A stretch of 59,948 nt of DNA from Frankia nepalensis (GCF_016786325.1 NZ_JADWYU010000138.1:1-59948), one strand, 5' to 3'; counted from the stretch's first letter, positions 8,680-17,586 are shown. Numbers and translations are program-made. The notes: generated from the letters alone by a model not told the origin.

Positions 8680-9456
8680 ATGACGACCACGGCGATCGAC
8701 TCGGGCCCGGTCGGACAGGGCGGGGGCAGCCAACCCAGGGCAGTCATCGTCGTCCACGACGTCAGTGGCCTGGTCGCCACGGGTGAGCTCGGCACGATCG
8801 GCGACCGGATCGCGCAGCACGGCATCCGGTTCGACCTCCTGACCGCGGGCGACGACCCGTTCCCGGACCCGGCCGCGCTCGACCTCGTCGTCATCATGGG
8901 ATCCGACAAGTCCGCCTACGACGACACGATCCCGTGGCTGGCCGATGAGCTGGCCTACCTCCGGGAGGCGGTCCGGGCCGGCACGCCCGTGCTGGGCGTC
9001 TGCTTCGGCGGCCAGTTGCTCGCCCGGGCGCTCGGCGGCACCGTCCGGCCGGCCGAGCGGCCCGAGCTGGGCCTGATGCCGGTCACCACGATCGACCAGG
9101 CGGCGATCCCGACCGGGCCATGGATGGAGGCCCACTGGGACACGTTCACCGTGCCGCCGGGGGCGCGCCGCCTCGCCTGGACACCCGACGCGGAGCAGGC
9201 GTTCCGGTTCGGCCCGCACCTGGGCCTGCAGTTCCACCCCGAGATCACGCCGACGGTCTTCGAGACCTGGACCGCCGTCTGGCAGGCCAGGGGCCACGAC
9301 CGGGAGCTGGCCGCGATGGGGCACGACCTCGCCGCGCTGCGCGCCGAGATCGCCCGCCGCGCCGACGCCTGCCGCGCCGCCTCCTACACCCTCTTCGACA
9401 GCTTCTGGGCCCACGCCAGGACCTACCGCCGGGCGCGCACGCTCGGCGGCGCCTGA
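8680..9456 (+). CDS. Class I glutamine amidotransferase family protein
   Basis: This cytoplasmic protein of 258 residues has a GATase1 fold. The nucleophile elbow is GVCFGGQLLARALGG and the His-Glu pair is in LQFHPEIT, giving a complete Cys-His-Glu triad. A strand-rich start (AVIVVHDVSG) and the DLVVIMGSDKSAYDD motif resemble stand-alone GMP-synthase-like amidotransferases such as those acting on gamma-glutamyl compounds. No synthetase partner is adjacent, so the substrate is unknown. ATG 8680 is preceded closely by GGAGGA; upstream in-frame codons lack coding character. The ~35 C-terminal residues are helical and follow the usual family end. Confidence 0.88.
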   Translation: MTTTAIDSGPVGQGGGSQPRAVIVVHDVSGLVATGELGTIGDRIAQHGIRFDLLTAGDDPFPDPAALDLVVIMGSDKSAYDDTIPWLADELAYLREAVRAGTPVLGVCFGGQLLARALGGTVRPAERPELGLMPVTTIDQAAIPTGPWMEAHWDTFTVPPGARRLAWTPDAEQAFRFGPHLGLQFHPEITPTVFETWTAVWQARGHDRELAAMGHDLAALRAEIARRADACRAASYTLFDSFWAHARTYRRARTLGGA

Positions 9457-9483
9457 CCGGCCCGGCGGGCCACCGGCGAACCC

Positions 9484-10007
9484 GGCGTCCCCGGCGTCCT
9501 GGGCGTCCCGGGCGTCCCGGGCGTCCCGGGCGGGGAATGGTCCGAGAACGGCGGTTGCTGGAACCTGTCGAGGGCGCGTGTGGTGGGCCCGGCGGCTCGG
9601 CCGGCCTGCCGGCCGCGCTCCCGACGGGCAGGGGGCCGATCGCCAGCCCGGCCGACGGCCAAACCGACCGACAGCCAGGCCGACCGACGGCCCAAGCCGG
9701 CCGGCGGCCAAACCGACCGACGGCCAAGCCGGCCGGCGACGACTCGGCATGACCGGGCAAGCGGAACCATCCGATGCTCGCTTCGTCACCCAGGCACGGT
9801 CGCCAACGCGCCGGAAGCCGCCTCGTCCCGCGCAAGCCGCTTCTGACGGCACCGGCTCCGACGGCGCCGGCTCCGACGGCGCCGGCTCCGACCGTGACGT
9901 GGCTCCGACAGGGCGCCTTCTAAGGCTCGGCCCTGGCGTCGCCAGCTTTGTCGTCTCGGCCCTGGCGACGCCAGCTTTGTCGTCTCGGCCCTGGCGACGC
10001 CGGTGCC
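9484..10007. repeat. Four short tandem-repeat arrays in one intergenic region
   Basis: The 680-base spacer between the amidotransferase and the MFS gene has no real gene but four arrays. They are five 9-bp GGCGTCCCG units (9484-9528), a ~24-bp ACCGACCGACGGCCAAG family (about 9660-9730), three 15-bp ACGGCGCCGGCTCCG units (9846-9890), and 2.6 copies of a 29-bp unit containing CCAGCTTTGTCGTCTCGG (9931-10007). Long antisense frames here are artefacts of these repeats. Confidence 0.8.
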
Positions 10008-10140
10008 GACGTCCCGGCCAGGCCCCGCGGCGCGGCGCCCCAGGCCAGGTAGCTGCCAGGTCACAGCCGGGACCGGGGCCAGACCACCTCATTAGTTGTA
10101 CTCTGCTAAATATTTGGGCATCGCAACGATCGGAGCGCGT

Positions 10141-11667
10141 ATGGCGACGATGGCGACGTCGGCGGCGCGGCCGAGCGGCTCCGGAACGACTGGCGGCCCG
10201 GCCGCGACCGAGCTCAGCAAGAACCGTCGTTACCTCGTGCTGGCCGTCTGCTGTTCGAGCCTGTTCATCGTCGGTCTCGACACGACGATCCTCAACGTCG
10301 GCCTGCCATCGCTGAAGGACGACCTGCGCGCCCCCGACTCCGGCCTCCAGTGGACGATCGACGCCTACGGCCTGGTGATCGCGAGCCTGTTGCTGTTCTC
10401 CGGCTCCATGGGCGACCGGTTCGGCCGTAGGCGGATCTTCCGGATCGGGCTGGTGCTGTTCTCCGCCGGCTCCCTGCTGTGCAGCCTCGCGCCCACGCTG
10501 GGCTGGCTGATCGCCTTCCGGATGGTTCAGGCCGTCGGCGGCTCGATGCTCAACCCGGTCGCGATGGGAATCATCACGAACACGTTCACCGACCGGCGGG
10601 AGCGGGCCCGGGCCATCGGCATCTGGGGCGGCGTCATCGGCCTGAGCATGGCGGTCGGACCGGTTCTCGGCGGCCTGCTGGTCCAGGGCGTGAGCTGGCG
10701 GTCCATCTTCTGGATCAACGTGCCGGTGGGGATCGCCGCGCTCGTGCTCACCACCCTGTACGTGCCCGAGTCGAAGGCCGCGACGGCCCGCCGGTTCGAC
10801 CCGCTGGGTCAACTGCTCGTCGCCGCCACCCTCGGCTCGCTGACCTACGCGATCATCGAGGCGCCGGCGGCCGGCTGGACCTCGACGCAGTCGATCGTCT
10901 CCTTCTCCATCGCCGCCGCCGCTTTGGCCGGGCTCGTCGGCTGCGAGTCGCGGCGCGACGAGCCGCTGCTCGACCTCCGGTTCTTTCGCAGCGCACCGTT
11001 CGCCGGCGCCACCGCGATAGCCGCCTGCGCGTTCGCCGCGATGGGCGGCTTCCTGTTCCTCAACACGCTCTACCTGCAGAACGTCCGCGGGTACTCGGCG
11101 TTGCACGCGGGACTCATGATGTTGCCGATGGCGGCCGTCACCGCGCCAACGGCGCCGTTGTCCGGCCGGCTCGTCGCCAACCACGGCCCACGGCCGTCGC
11201 TGCTCATCGCCGGCGTCGCGCTGCCGGCGAGCGGCGTGCTGCTGGCGTTCGTCGGGCCGGACACCAGCCTCGCGCAGCTGATCTGCGCCTATGTGCTCTT
11301 CGGGCTCGGGTTCGGCATGGTCAACGCGCCGATCACCAACACCGCGGTGTCCGGGATGCCGCTCGCCCAGGCGGGAGTAGCGGGGGCGGTGGCCTCGACC
11401 AGCCGCCAGGTCGGCATGACCCTCGGCGTCGCCGTCTTCGGCTCGGTCGCGGCGACGCACGCGTCGAGCCAGGCCGGGCCGGCCGCGATCGACCCGACCA
11501 GCGCTCCCGCCTGGTGGATCATGGTGGGCTGTGGAGCCGCCATCGGGGTGCTCGGCGTCGTGACCACCGGCCGGTGGGCCCGGGCCACCGCGGCCCGGAC
11601 CGCCGCGCTGTTCGTCGCCCAGCCCCGCCGGGCGGACGCGGACGTCGTCCCCGCCCCCGGCGGCTGA
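10141..11667 (+). CDS. MFS drug exporter, DHA2 (EmrB/QacA-like, 14 TM) family
   Basis: This is a proton-driven multidrug efflux permease of the inner membrane. Fourteen hydrophobic segments can be counted in 508 residues. Family motifs are seen: LDTTILNVGLPSL in TM1 (motif D1), GSMGDRFGRRRIF after TM2 (motif A), and GGVIGLSMAVGPVLGGLL in TM5 (motif C, antiporter). ATG 10141 follows GGAGCG. Directly upstream is an AT-rich patch (TTAGTTGTACTCTGCTAA, 10092-10109) that probably contains the promoter and has TTAG/CTAA ends, like a small operator. No regulator gene is next to it. Substrate specificity cannot be told. Confidence 0.93.
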   Translation: MATMATSAARPSGSGTTGGPAATELSKNRRYLVLAVCCSSLFIVGLDTTILNVGLPSLKDDLRAPDSGLQWTIDAYGLVIASLLLFSGSMGDRFGRRRIFRIGLVLFSAGSLLCSLAPTLGWLIAFRMVQAVGGSMLNPVAMGIITNTFTDRRERARAIGIWGGVIGLSMAVGPVLGGLLVQGVSWRSIFWINVPVGIAALVLTTLYVPESKAATARRFDPLGQLLVAATLGSLTYAIIEAPAAGWTSTQSIVSFSIAAAALAGLVGCESRRDEPLLDLRFFRSAPFAGATAIAACAFAAMGGFLFLNTLYLQNVRGYSALHAGLMMLPMAAVTAPTAPLSGRLVANHGPRPSLLIAGVALPASGVLLAFVGPDTSLAQLICAYVLFGLGFGMVNAPITNTAVSGMPLAQAGVAGAVASTSRQVGMTLGVAVFGSVAATHASSQAGPAAIDPTSAPAWWIMVGCGAAIGVLGVVTTGRWARATAARTAALFVAQPRRADADVVPAPGG

Positions 11668-11702
11668 CGCCGACACCCGCGGCCGGACGGGCCTTCGCCG
11701 CG

Positions 11703-12305
11703 CTAGGAGTCGGCGAACAGGTCGTCGAAGAGGGTCGGGGGCGGCGGCGCGAGGGCGCCCTCGATCTCGAGCATCCGGCGTTTGGTCGCCGAGCCGCCCG
11801 GGGCGGAGAAGCCGCCGAGGCCACCGGCCGCCACCACCCGATGACAGGGGATGATGATCGGGATGGGGTTGCTCCCCAGTGCCTGGCCAACCGCCTGGGC
11901 CGCGCCGGGCATGCCCAGCCGAACCGCCACCTCGCCGTAGGTCAGCGTCTGGCCGGGCGGGATCGCGCGGGCCACCTCGTAGACCCGTTCATGGAACTCG
12001 GGCACCCCGGCGAGGTCGACGCGCACCTCGGCGAGATCCACCGGCGCGCCGGCGAGCAGCGCGACCATTCCGTCGATCGCCGCCCGCGCCTCGGCGGGCA
12101 CCGGCCCCTCCGCGGCGTCCGGGTACGCGGCGGCCAGGGAGGCACGCGTGCGGGCGCGCGCCGCGCCGGCGGGATTCCCGGCCACGCCGCCCCCATGGCG
12201 GGGGTTGGCGGGCAGCGCGACGCTCACGATCCCGTTCTCGCCCCAGACGACACCGCAGCAGCCCACGCCGGTGTCGAACAGCGCCATTCCCAAACCAGCG
12301 GACAT
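11703..12305 (-). CDS. ogt: Methylated-DNA-protein cysteine methyltransferase
   Basis: This suicide repair enzyme removes alkyl groups from O6-alkylguanine by transfer to its own cysteine. The acceptor motif is IIIPCHRVVAAGGLGGFSAPGG, and the helix-turn-helix arginine finger region GMPGAAQAVGQALGSNPI precedes it. The start MSAGLGMALFDTG at 12305 is supported by domain beginning and an upstream GGGGGACG; an in-frame extension to 12374 adds a non-conserved stretch. The final PPPPTLFDDLFADS tail is extra. It faces the MFS gene convergently, 35 bases apart. Confidence 0.93.
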   Translation of the reverse strand: MSAGLGMALFDTGVGCCGVVWGENGIVSVALPANPRHGGGVAGNPAGAARARTRASLAAAYPDAAEGPVPAEARAAIDGMVALLAGAPVDLAEVRVDLAGVPEFHERVYEVARAIPPGQTLTYGEVAVRLGMPGAAQAVGQALGSNPIPIIIPCHRVVAAGGLGGFSAPGGSATKRRMLEIEGALAPPPPTLFDDLFADS

Positions 12306-12313
12306 GCCGCCAT

Positions 12314-12493
12314 CGTCCCCCAGGGGTCCGACACTTCCGGGCGACGCCGCCCGGACACCGCCCGCAACGCCCACACGACCGCGGTGTTCCGATTCATCCC
12401 AAGCTGTTTCGCCGCGGCCGTGACACCAACCTGATCAACCAGCACCAGGAACCTCGCACGAAGCTCCACCCGCTCCACACCCGACAACACCAC
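12314..12493 (-). pseudogene. IS30-like transposase N-terminal fragment
   Basis: The minus strand encodes about 60 residues beginning VVLSGVERVELRARF, with the helix-turn-helix VTAAAKQLGMNRNTAVVWAL, and then runs into unrelated sequence near the alkyltransferase start. This pattern matches the DNA-binding N-terminus of IS30-type transposases common in actinobacteria. The DDE catalytic part is absent. A hairpin (12495-12532) lies at its 5' edge. It may instead be the remnant of another HTH protein; the transposase reading is from pattern only. Confidence 0.5.
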
Positions 12494-12494
12494 A

Positions 12495-12532
12495 GTCCTC
12501 GAACCCCCAGGAAGCCTGGGTGTTGCGAGGAC
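12495..12532. terminator. Hairpin at the edge of the IS30-like fragment
   Basis: GTCCTCG (12495-12501) pairs with CGAGGAC (12526-12532), with an inner CCCAGG/CCTGGG stem and 3-base loop. It may protect an insertion element from read-in transcription, or be a terminator. Confidence 0.55.
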
Positions 12533-12554
12533 CGCTAGAAGGCGCCCGGTCGGA

Positions 12555-12595
12555 TCACAGCCACTCAAGGGCACAACCGGCGATCATGCTTCGCG
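12555..12595. repeat. Half copy of the 48.2-kb palindromic element
   Basis: This stretch shares, in order and with small gaps, GATCAC, AGGGCA and CGGCGATCATG with the right half of the element at 48169-48248. The left half is not recognisable here. Confidence 0.45.
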
Positions 12596-12607
12596 GGCCG
12601 CGGCTGG

Positions 12608-13339
12608 CTACTCGTGCTCGCCGGTGACGGTCTGCCCGGGCTGAACGCCGTCGGGGCGGAAGGTCTGGGACTGGCCGGACGGGGCGGTGCCCAGGGTGTT
12701 GCCACACTTGGTGGAGTACCAGCGCGACCTGCCGGGGGTCGGCCGCCAGCTTTCGACGTCGAACGTCTCACCGGTCGCATAACGCTCGGCGCTGCCCAGG
12801 GCCGGGACCAGGGCGTAGGCCTCGTGACAGCGCAGCTGGTCGCGCAGGCTCTCGCCGACCGGGCCGTCCAGGCCGGTGAAGCCGGCGGACGGGGTGAGGC
12901 ACCGGCGGATGGCCTGCCACATCACGTCCGTGGCGTCGTCGCGGTCCCTGGTGTGCCGGGCATCGTCCGTCGGGCGCAACGAGACCCGGAAGTCGCCGCT
13001 CGGCCACCGCTGCACGGTGATCTCCTCAACGTACCGGCTCGCGCCGCAGAACGGCGACCCGTCTTCGGGCGCTCCCGCCACGGCCGCCGTGGCGCTGGGA
13101 GTCGGCGCGGCGCCAGGAGCGGGTGACGCAGCAGGGGTGGCCGACGTGCCCGGCGGTTCGGACGAGGGCGCGGCCGCCTCGGAGCTGACGGCGTTGTCCA
13201 GGCCACAGGCCGAGAGCATCCCGAGCCCGGACGCGACACCGATCGCCACCCCGGTGATGACCGCCCTGCGGGCCACCCAGCGCCACACCGTCACCGAACG
13301 AACGTAGCCCGACGGCTCGCCCCACCGGGCTCGCGCCAC
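12608..13339 (-). CDS. Secreted lipoprotein of unknown function
   Basis: The N-terminus has twin basic residues (WRWVARRAV), a hydrophobic core (ITGVAIGVASGLG) and the lipobox MLSAC, predicting lipid attachment and export to the outer face of the membrane. A Pro/Ala/Ser linker (about residues 50-90) follows. A globular ~150-residue domain with four or more cysteines (FCGASRY, RRCLTP, LRCHEAY, STKCGN) comes next, likely forming disulfides. I do not recognise a catalytic motif. A GTG start at 13294 would put the signal peptide nearer the N-terminus and is as likely as 13339. It stands alone. Confidence 0.75.
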   Translation of the reverse strand: MARARWGEPSGYVRSVTVWRWVARRAVITGVAIGVASGLGMLSACGLDNAVSSEAAAPSSEPPGTSATPAASPAPGAAPTPSATAAVAGAPEDGSPFCGASRYVEEITVQRWPSGDFRVSLRPTDDARHTRDRDDATDVMWQAIRRCLTPSAGFTGLDGPVGESLRDQLRCHEAYALVPALGSAERYATGETFDVESWRPTPGRSRWYSTKCGNTLGTAPSGQSQTFRPDGVQPGQTVTGEHE

Positions 13340-14438
13340 GTGTCAGGGGCAAGACTCACGACCGGCTCCGCCGCGACGCCGAGAAGGCCCGGCCATGGCC
13401 GCGACCTGATGCCACCTCATTAGGCGATGTCTGCCCGGTCGACGGCCCGCGGAGCGGCGGCCCCCACTTCTCCTCTCCTCTCCTCTCCCACGCCGTGGCA
13501 GACACCGGGGATCCCGGACGTCCTGGCAGACGCCAGGGTCACGAAACGGTGCCGGTCCTGGCTCTGGCGTCTGACACGACCCCCTCTGACGTCGGACAGG
13601 ACGAGCACGCCGCCGCACGCGGACACAGGGCCGAACGTCGTCGGGTGTGGCAAGTTCCATGGCCGGCCCGCTCCATGGCCACCCGCGCCGCGCCGAACAT
13701 CGAAGGACGGGCTCCACCTCGCCTTCGATGGTGACTATGAGTTATGGGACGCGGTGGCGGTGGCGGCCAATCGGGTCACATCCGGGCAGGCAGGGATTGG
13801 GGGGACGCTGCCGATGCGGGGCCACGGCCCTGGAAACCCGCGTGACCGGACAGACCTGACGCCCGTTTGGTCACGGTGACCGTTGACTCCGTGTTACTAC
13901 CGGAAGGGAGGCTCTGGCTCGAATTCGGTGGTGACCGCCTGTTAGCAGGCGCAGTCGACGCGGCAGGCGGCGAACACGACCGAACCAGATGCCTGGTGAT
14001 CGTTTCCGAGTCCCTCGACCGCCACGGCGACATCTCCAAACGAGCCGATATGCGACATACTCGGCACGCACGGGGCCGCGGTGTGCGGTGACTCCGCGTT
14101 ACCACCGAATTTGAGCCAGAGCCGGAAGGGAGACAGGGCCGAAGGACGTACGCACTCACCGATCGCCGGTCCCGGGGAGGCGAGGCGGGCGGCCGATCGT
14201 CAGGTCCGTGCGCGAAGGAGCGGCCAGCGTCCGTTTCCCCCAGATGCGCGCATCCATCTGGCGATCAAGTGGTGGACCAGCGCTCCGAGTCTCGAAGATC
14301 GCCGGGTGCGCGCGGATCGGCGGCGGCCCGGATCCAGTGAACGCCCACGAGAGGAACCCCGGCCACCGGTCGGTCAATGGCCCTACCCCAGGTAGCCGAA
14401 TACGGTTTTTTCGGGTGATCGACGGGTAGAGCTTGATC
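13340..14438. other. Gene-poor region with scrambled inverted and direct repeats
   Basis: No credible long gene is visible. A CTCCT microsatellite lies at 13470-13487. A 26-bp inverted repeat with two mismatches pairs 13908-13933 (GGCTCTGGCTCGAATTCGG and beyond) with 14096-14122. The motifs GACTCCGnGTTACnACCG and CCGGAAGGGAG also recur as direct repeats beside both arms. This looks like a decayed small element, ~215 bp, rather than a gene. Confidence 0.5.
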
Positions 14439-14591
14439 ATGCTTGCTATCGTTGCCGCCGCGTGTTTCCTGCTTGCCGCCTTCGGTGTCGATCCCGACGA
14501 CCTCAACCTCGTCTGGCTCGGTCTCGCATTCCTGGCCGGTCACATGGCTTTTCCTATTGGCGTTGGCACCCCGCGCCGCGTTCGCCGATAG
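14439..14591 (+). CDS. Small membrane protein, 50 residues
   Basis: ATG 14439 opens a 50-codon frame ending TAG. It starts MLAIVAAACFLLAAFGVD, continues DPDDLNLVWLGLAFLAGHM and ends in a basic tail (TPRRVRR). Two hydrophobic stretches separated by an acidic, Asp/Asn-bearing turn match the layout of short actinobacterial and phage membrane proteins of the type LLAAFGV...NLVALGLAF. The Shine-Dalgarno is weak. The function is unknown. It lies in an otherwise gene-poor region next to repeat debris, which may mean it is a leftover of a mobile element. Confidence 0.5.
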   Translation: MLAIVAAACFLLAAFGVDPDDLNLVWLGLAFLAGHMAFPIGVGTPRRVRR

Positions 14592-14943
14592 CCAGGCGCC
14601 GGGGGGCCGGGCGACAGGGGTACAGCCGTCGCCCGGCCGGTGAGCGCTCCACCGCGCGCAGGTCCCGCTCCTAGTGCCGTACCCACCGACGTTCGCCCGG
14701 CCGCTGGCCACCCATCCCGTGAGTGGCGGCCCGAAGTGTCCGCCAGAACGCGAGCCAGGGACCGCGCTACCGCGGACACTTCACCGGCACCGGCCCACGG
14801 CACCGGCCCACGGCGCGGGCAAACCTTCGCTGAGGCGGCACTAGTACGACTTTGGCGGGTCTCACGCCAGGCAGGGTCGCCGGCGCGGACAATCGATCAA
14901 TCAAGCCTGTGATGACCTGCGCAGACGAGCGGCAAGGTCGCCG
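14592..14943. other. Gene-free spacer
   Basis: No gene is seen. A 15-bp tandem duplication (CACCGGCCCACGG) lies near 14788-14815. Confidence 0.4.
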
Positions 14944-15357
14944 TCAGCGCGTCAGAAGGCCGCCGAGTGGCGCGCGCCTGGCGGCGATCTTCCGATGGCG
15001 AATTCGCCAGCCGTCGCCGGCGGGCACGATCACGTCGTCGTAGACGACGCTCCCGCAGGTACCGTCGGCCATGATCCCGATGCCTTTCGACCTGGCGTGT
15101 ACCTGGCCGTCGGCCTGCTCGGTGAGCACGAGGTTCGTGATGTGGTGGCCGACAGGGTTGGCGTCACCCACGGCGAGCGCCGCGGACCGGATGAGCTCCA
15201 CGCCGGTCAGCGTCCCATGCCCGAGATCGGTGAGGTCATAGGTCACGTCCGGGGTGAACAGCTCCCCCAGGCGGTCCAGTTCGCCCGCGTCGACGAGATG
15301 CCCGTACCGGTACACCAGATCCGTGATCGCGACTCGGTCCTCGGCGGTCAACGCCAT
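14944..15357 (-). CDS. SnoaL-like / nuclear transport factor 2-like protein
   Basis: This 137-residue protein has the cone-shaped alpha+beta NTF2 fold. It begins with LTAEDRVAITDLVYRYGHLVDAGELDRLGELFTPD, the two-helix opening of SnoaL_4 proteins, followed by sheets with HHITNLVLTEQ and GWRIRHRKIAARR. Members include polyketide cyclases, dehydratases and small-molecule isomerases; many have no known substrate. The ATG is preceded by GGAGGAG. It is divergent from a TetR gene with palindromic operators in the shared promoter, so it is probably that regulator's target. Confidence 0.88.
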   Translation of the reverse strand: MALTAEDRVAITDLVYRYGHLVDAGELDRLGELFTPDVTYDLTDLGHGTLTGVELIRSAALAVGDANPVGHHITNLVLTEQADGQVHARSKGIGIMADGTCGSVVYDDVIVPAGDGWRIRHRKIAARRAPLGGLLTR

Positions 15358-15390
15358 CGGTTGTCACTCCTCCCGCGCGGACTCTAATTG

Positions 15391-15435
15391 GGGGACTCCC
15401 CACTTAATGGTTTCACCATAATGGGGATGTCCCCA
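15391..15435. promoter_or_regulatory. Putative TetR operators in the SnoaL/TetR divergent promoter
   Basis: GGGGAcTCCCC (15391-15401) and TGGGGATGTCCCCA (15422-15435) are palindromes 31 bases apart centre to centre. Between them TGGTTTCACCAT forms a looser repeat. The position between divergent starts fits autorepression. Confidence 0.6.
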
Positions 15436-15452
15436 CTCAGCAAGGAGCCACC

Positions 15453-16061
15453 GTGACGCAAGACGTGCCCCCACGGGCACCGGGGACCCGGGCCACCGGC
15501 CGGCGGCGGCGCTCGGACGCGGCGCGCAACATCGAACTGCTCCTGGCCGCGGCGAGGACGCTGTTCGACGAGCGCGGCGCCGACGTGCCCCTGGACGAGG
15601 TCGCCCGCCGCGCCGGCGTGGGAAACGCCACGCTGTACCGCAACTTCCCGAGCAGGGGCGACCTGCTCGTCGCCGTCTACTCCGAAGAGGTCGACGCCCT
15701 GTGTGAGCAGGGCACCGCGCTGCTCGGCACGTCTCCCCCCGAGGAGGCTCTGTTCAGGTGGCTGGACCTGTTCGTCGTGCACGTCGCGACCAGGCGGCCC
15801 CTCGCCCTGGCCGCCATCTCGCACGAGCCGGACGACCGGCGCGGGGAACTGGCGGACCGCTGGCACACCGTGATGCGCTCGACGACAGCCGCTCTCCTCG
15901 CCCCGGCGCAGGAAAACGGCGCCGTGCGCCACGATCTGAGCGCGGCCGACCTGCTGGCCCTCACCAACGCCACCGCCCTGGCCAGCGCCGACCCGTCAGA
16001 CGCCGTTCGTTTGATGCACGTCCTGCGCGGCGGCGTCGAAACCCGCTCGAGCGCCCGGTAG
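15453..16061 (+). CDS. TetR family transcriptional regulator
   Basis: This 202-residue repressor has a basic N-terminal arm (RATGRRRRSDAARN) and a TetR helix-turn-helix (VPLDEVARRAGVGNATLYRNF), followed by a ligand-binding helical domain. GTG 15453 follows AAGGAG. It is transcribed divergently from the SnoaL-like gene, with two palindromes between them, so it probably controls both genes. The ligand is unknown. Confidence 0.93.
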   Translation: MTQDVPPRAPGTRATGRRRRSDAARNIELLLAAARTLFDERGADVPLDEVARRAGVGNATLYRNFPSRGDLLVAVYSEEVDALCEQGTALLGTSPPEEALFRWLDLFVVHVATRRPLALAAISHEPDDRRGELADRWHTVMRSTTAALLAPAQENGAVRHDLSAADLLALTNATALASADPSDAVRLMHVLRGGVETRSSAR

Positions 16062-16079
16062 CGGCCCTTTAGATCGTCA

Positions 16080-16345
16080 GATCGACTCTGGAGCTGGGCG
16101 TTCAGGTCTCGGCAACCCCCTCACCCGTACCCGCGCGGAAGCGGCCAGTTCGCCCGGGTCGAAGCCAGCGAGCTTGGCGACGTCAAGCGAGCGCCCGAGC
16201 CGCCTGCCAGCTCCGGCGGCGCCGCGAACACCCGTTCCAACGGGATCCGCTGGGCCAGCACCATCCCGATCAGCGCCGCCAACGCGGCCGGCGGGCGTGG
16301 GTCGGGACGGAACCAGCGAACCACAAAGCCCCGTCGCCACATTCG
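16080..16345 (-). pseudogene. Decayed partial copy of the HhH-GPD glycosylase gene
   Basis: On the minus strand, LIGMVLAQRIPLERVFAAPPEL (two joined blocks of the intact protein) is followed, after a frameshift, by RLGRSLDVAKLAGFDPGELA. These match LIGMVLDQQIPLERAFAAPLEL and RLGRSLDVAELAAFDPDALV near the N-terminus of the intact HhH-GPD gene 1.4 kb away. The helix-hairpin-helix and C-terminus are absent. DNA similarity is obvious by eye (for example CAGCACCATCCCGATCA is shared), so this is a duplicated, broken fragment. Confidence 0.75.
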
Positions 16346-16569
16346 TCAAGCTCCGCCGCCGCGCAGCAATCACGCTGGTCAGCGGCTCAATACTGACCAT
16401 CTTGTCGGCCATCACAGAAACCGCTGGATGTTCCTCCCTATCCGGAATAATGTGGGATGGTCGCACCGTACGGGCACTGCCGGTTCAGCACCCGGCCAGT
16501 TCAGCGTGTGACAGAGGCGATTGATCGACCATGATCCGTCATCTTCGTCGACAGGAACGGGCACCCGGA

Positions 16570-17586
16570 ATGGGCGAGCTACAGGTCACGCCGTGGCGCC
16601 GGTACGGGCACGACCGGCTGTATGTCACCCTTCCGGACGGGCAGAACGTCGCATGGTTCGACCTGCGGACGTTTCAGCTCACAATCCTGCTCGACGCGCA
16701 TTTGAGGGCGGCGCTCGTCGCGCTCGCCCCCCACCTGGCCGGGCGGCCGGAGTTCCCGGCCCACCCGCCGCCGCCGGACGTCGGGCCACCGGCACCGGCA
16801 CCGGCGGCGGCGACGACGCCGGCACCCCCGGTGGGATGGACACCGGAAGTGCCCGCGCCGGCGGCCTTCCGGACCACGCCCCCACCGCCCGCTCCCAGGC
16901 CCGGGCCGCTGCCCACACAGCCGCCGAGCGCCTCCGGCGGCGTGAGCGCGCCGTCCCATCCCGCGGACGACCTCGCCGGCAATCCACCCGGCGCCGCGAT
17001 CCGCGCGAAAATCGACGAGCTCACGCCAGGTTTCTGGCGCGCTCTGCTCAACCGTCTGCTCCGCCGGCCGTCGGAGGCCGACCCGTGGCGCAAAGGCCTG
17101 GTCGGAGAGGAGATGGTGGGCGCGGAACTTGAGCGGCTCGCCGTCCGGGGATGGCGGGTGCTGCATTCGATACCGCTGCCCCGGGGCGTCGACATCGACC
17201 ATCTGCTGATCGGCCCGGGCGGGGTGTTCACCTTCAACACCAAATACCACGTCGGCGCCAGGATCTGGGTGGGTGACCAGGCCGTGAAGCTGGGAGGCCA
17301 GACATACCCATATGTGCGTAAGGCCCGGGCGGAGGCCAGCCGCGCGGCGGCGGTGCTGAGCCGGGCCTGCGGATTCGCCGTGCGGGTGGAGGCGGTGCTG
17401 GCGTTCGTCGCGCCGGCGAGGTTGACCGTGGCACCTTCCCGCGATGATGCCCACGCCGTCCGCGTCCACGCCGTACGGCACGACCAGATAGTGACCTTCG
17501 GCAATCTCCCGGGAACGTGGCAGCCAGCCCACGTCGAACAGATCTATGCCGCGGCTCGGGACCGGCGACAGTGGCTGGACGCCTGA
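16570..17586 (+). CDS. NERD domain protein
   Basis: This 338-residue protein has a small N-terminal beta domain (GELQVTPWRRYGHDRLYVTLPDG), a Pro/Ala-rich linker (about 65-150) and a nuclease-related domain. The NERD core reads GEEMVGAELERLAVRGWRVLHS, then DIDHLLIGPGGVFTFNTKYH, containing the conserved Glu, Asp and Lys of a nuclease-like fold. NERD proteins are linked to DNA processing, but activity is rarely shown. ATG 16570 was preferred because the conserved N-terminal motif starts there; an in-frame ATG at 16531 is possible. It lies between a broken and an intact DNA-repair gene, which may be coincidence. Confidence 0.85.
   Translation: MGELQVTPWRRYGHDRLYVTLPDGQNVAWFDLRTFQLTILLDAHLRAALVALAPHLAGRPEFPAHPPPPDVGPPAPAPAAATTPAPPVGWTPEVPAPAAFRTTPPPPAPRPGPLPTQPPSASGGVSAPSHPADDLAGNPPGAAIRAKIDELTPGFWRALLNRLLRRPSEADPWRKGLVGEEMVGAELERLAVRGWRVLHSIPLPRGVDIDHLLIGPGGVFTFNTKYHVGARIWVGDQAVKLGGQTYPYVRKARAEASRAAAVLSRACGFAVRVEAVLAFVAPARLTVAPSRDDAHAVRVHAVRHDQIVTFGNLPGTWQPAHVEQIYAAARDRRQWLDA

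Noticed and set aside
8332-11676. Very long minus-strand open frame (over 1100 codons)
   Set aside because: It runs antisense to the amidotransferase and MFS genes and the repeat spacer; the translation is Arg/Gly/Ala/Asp-rich with no domain. It is an artefact of GC bias.
14156-14711. Overlapping minus-strand frames opposite the small membrane ORF
   Set aside because: No domain, no ribosome-binding site, and the opposite strand gives a better protein-like frame.
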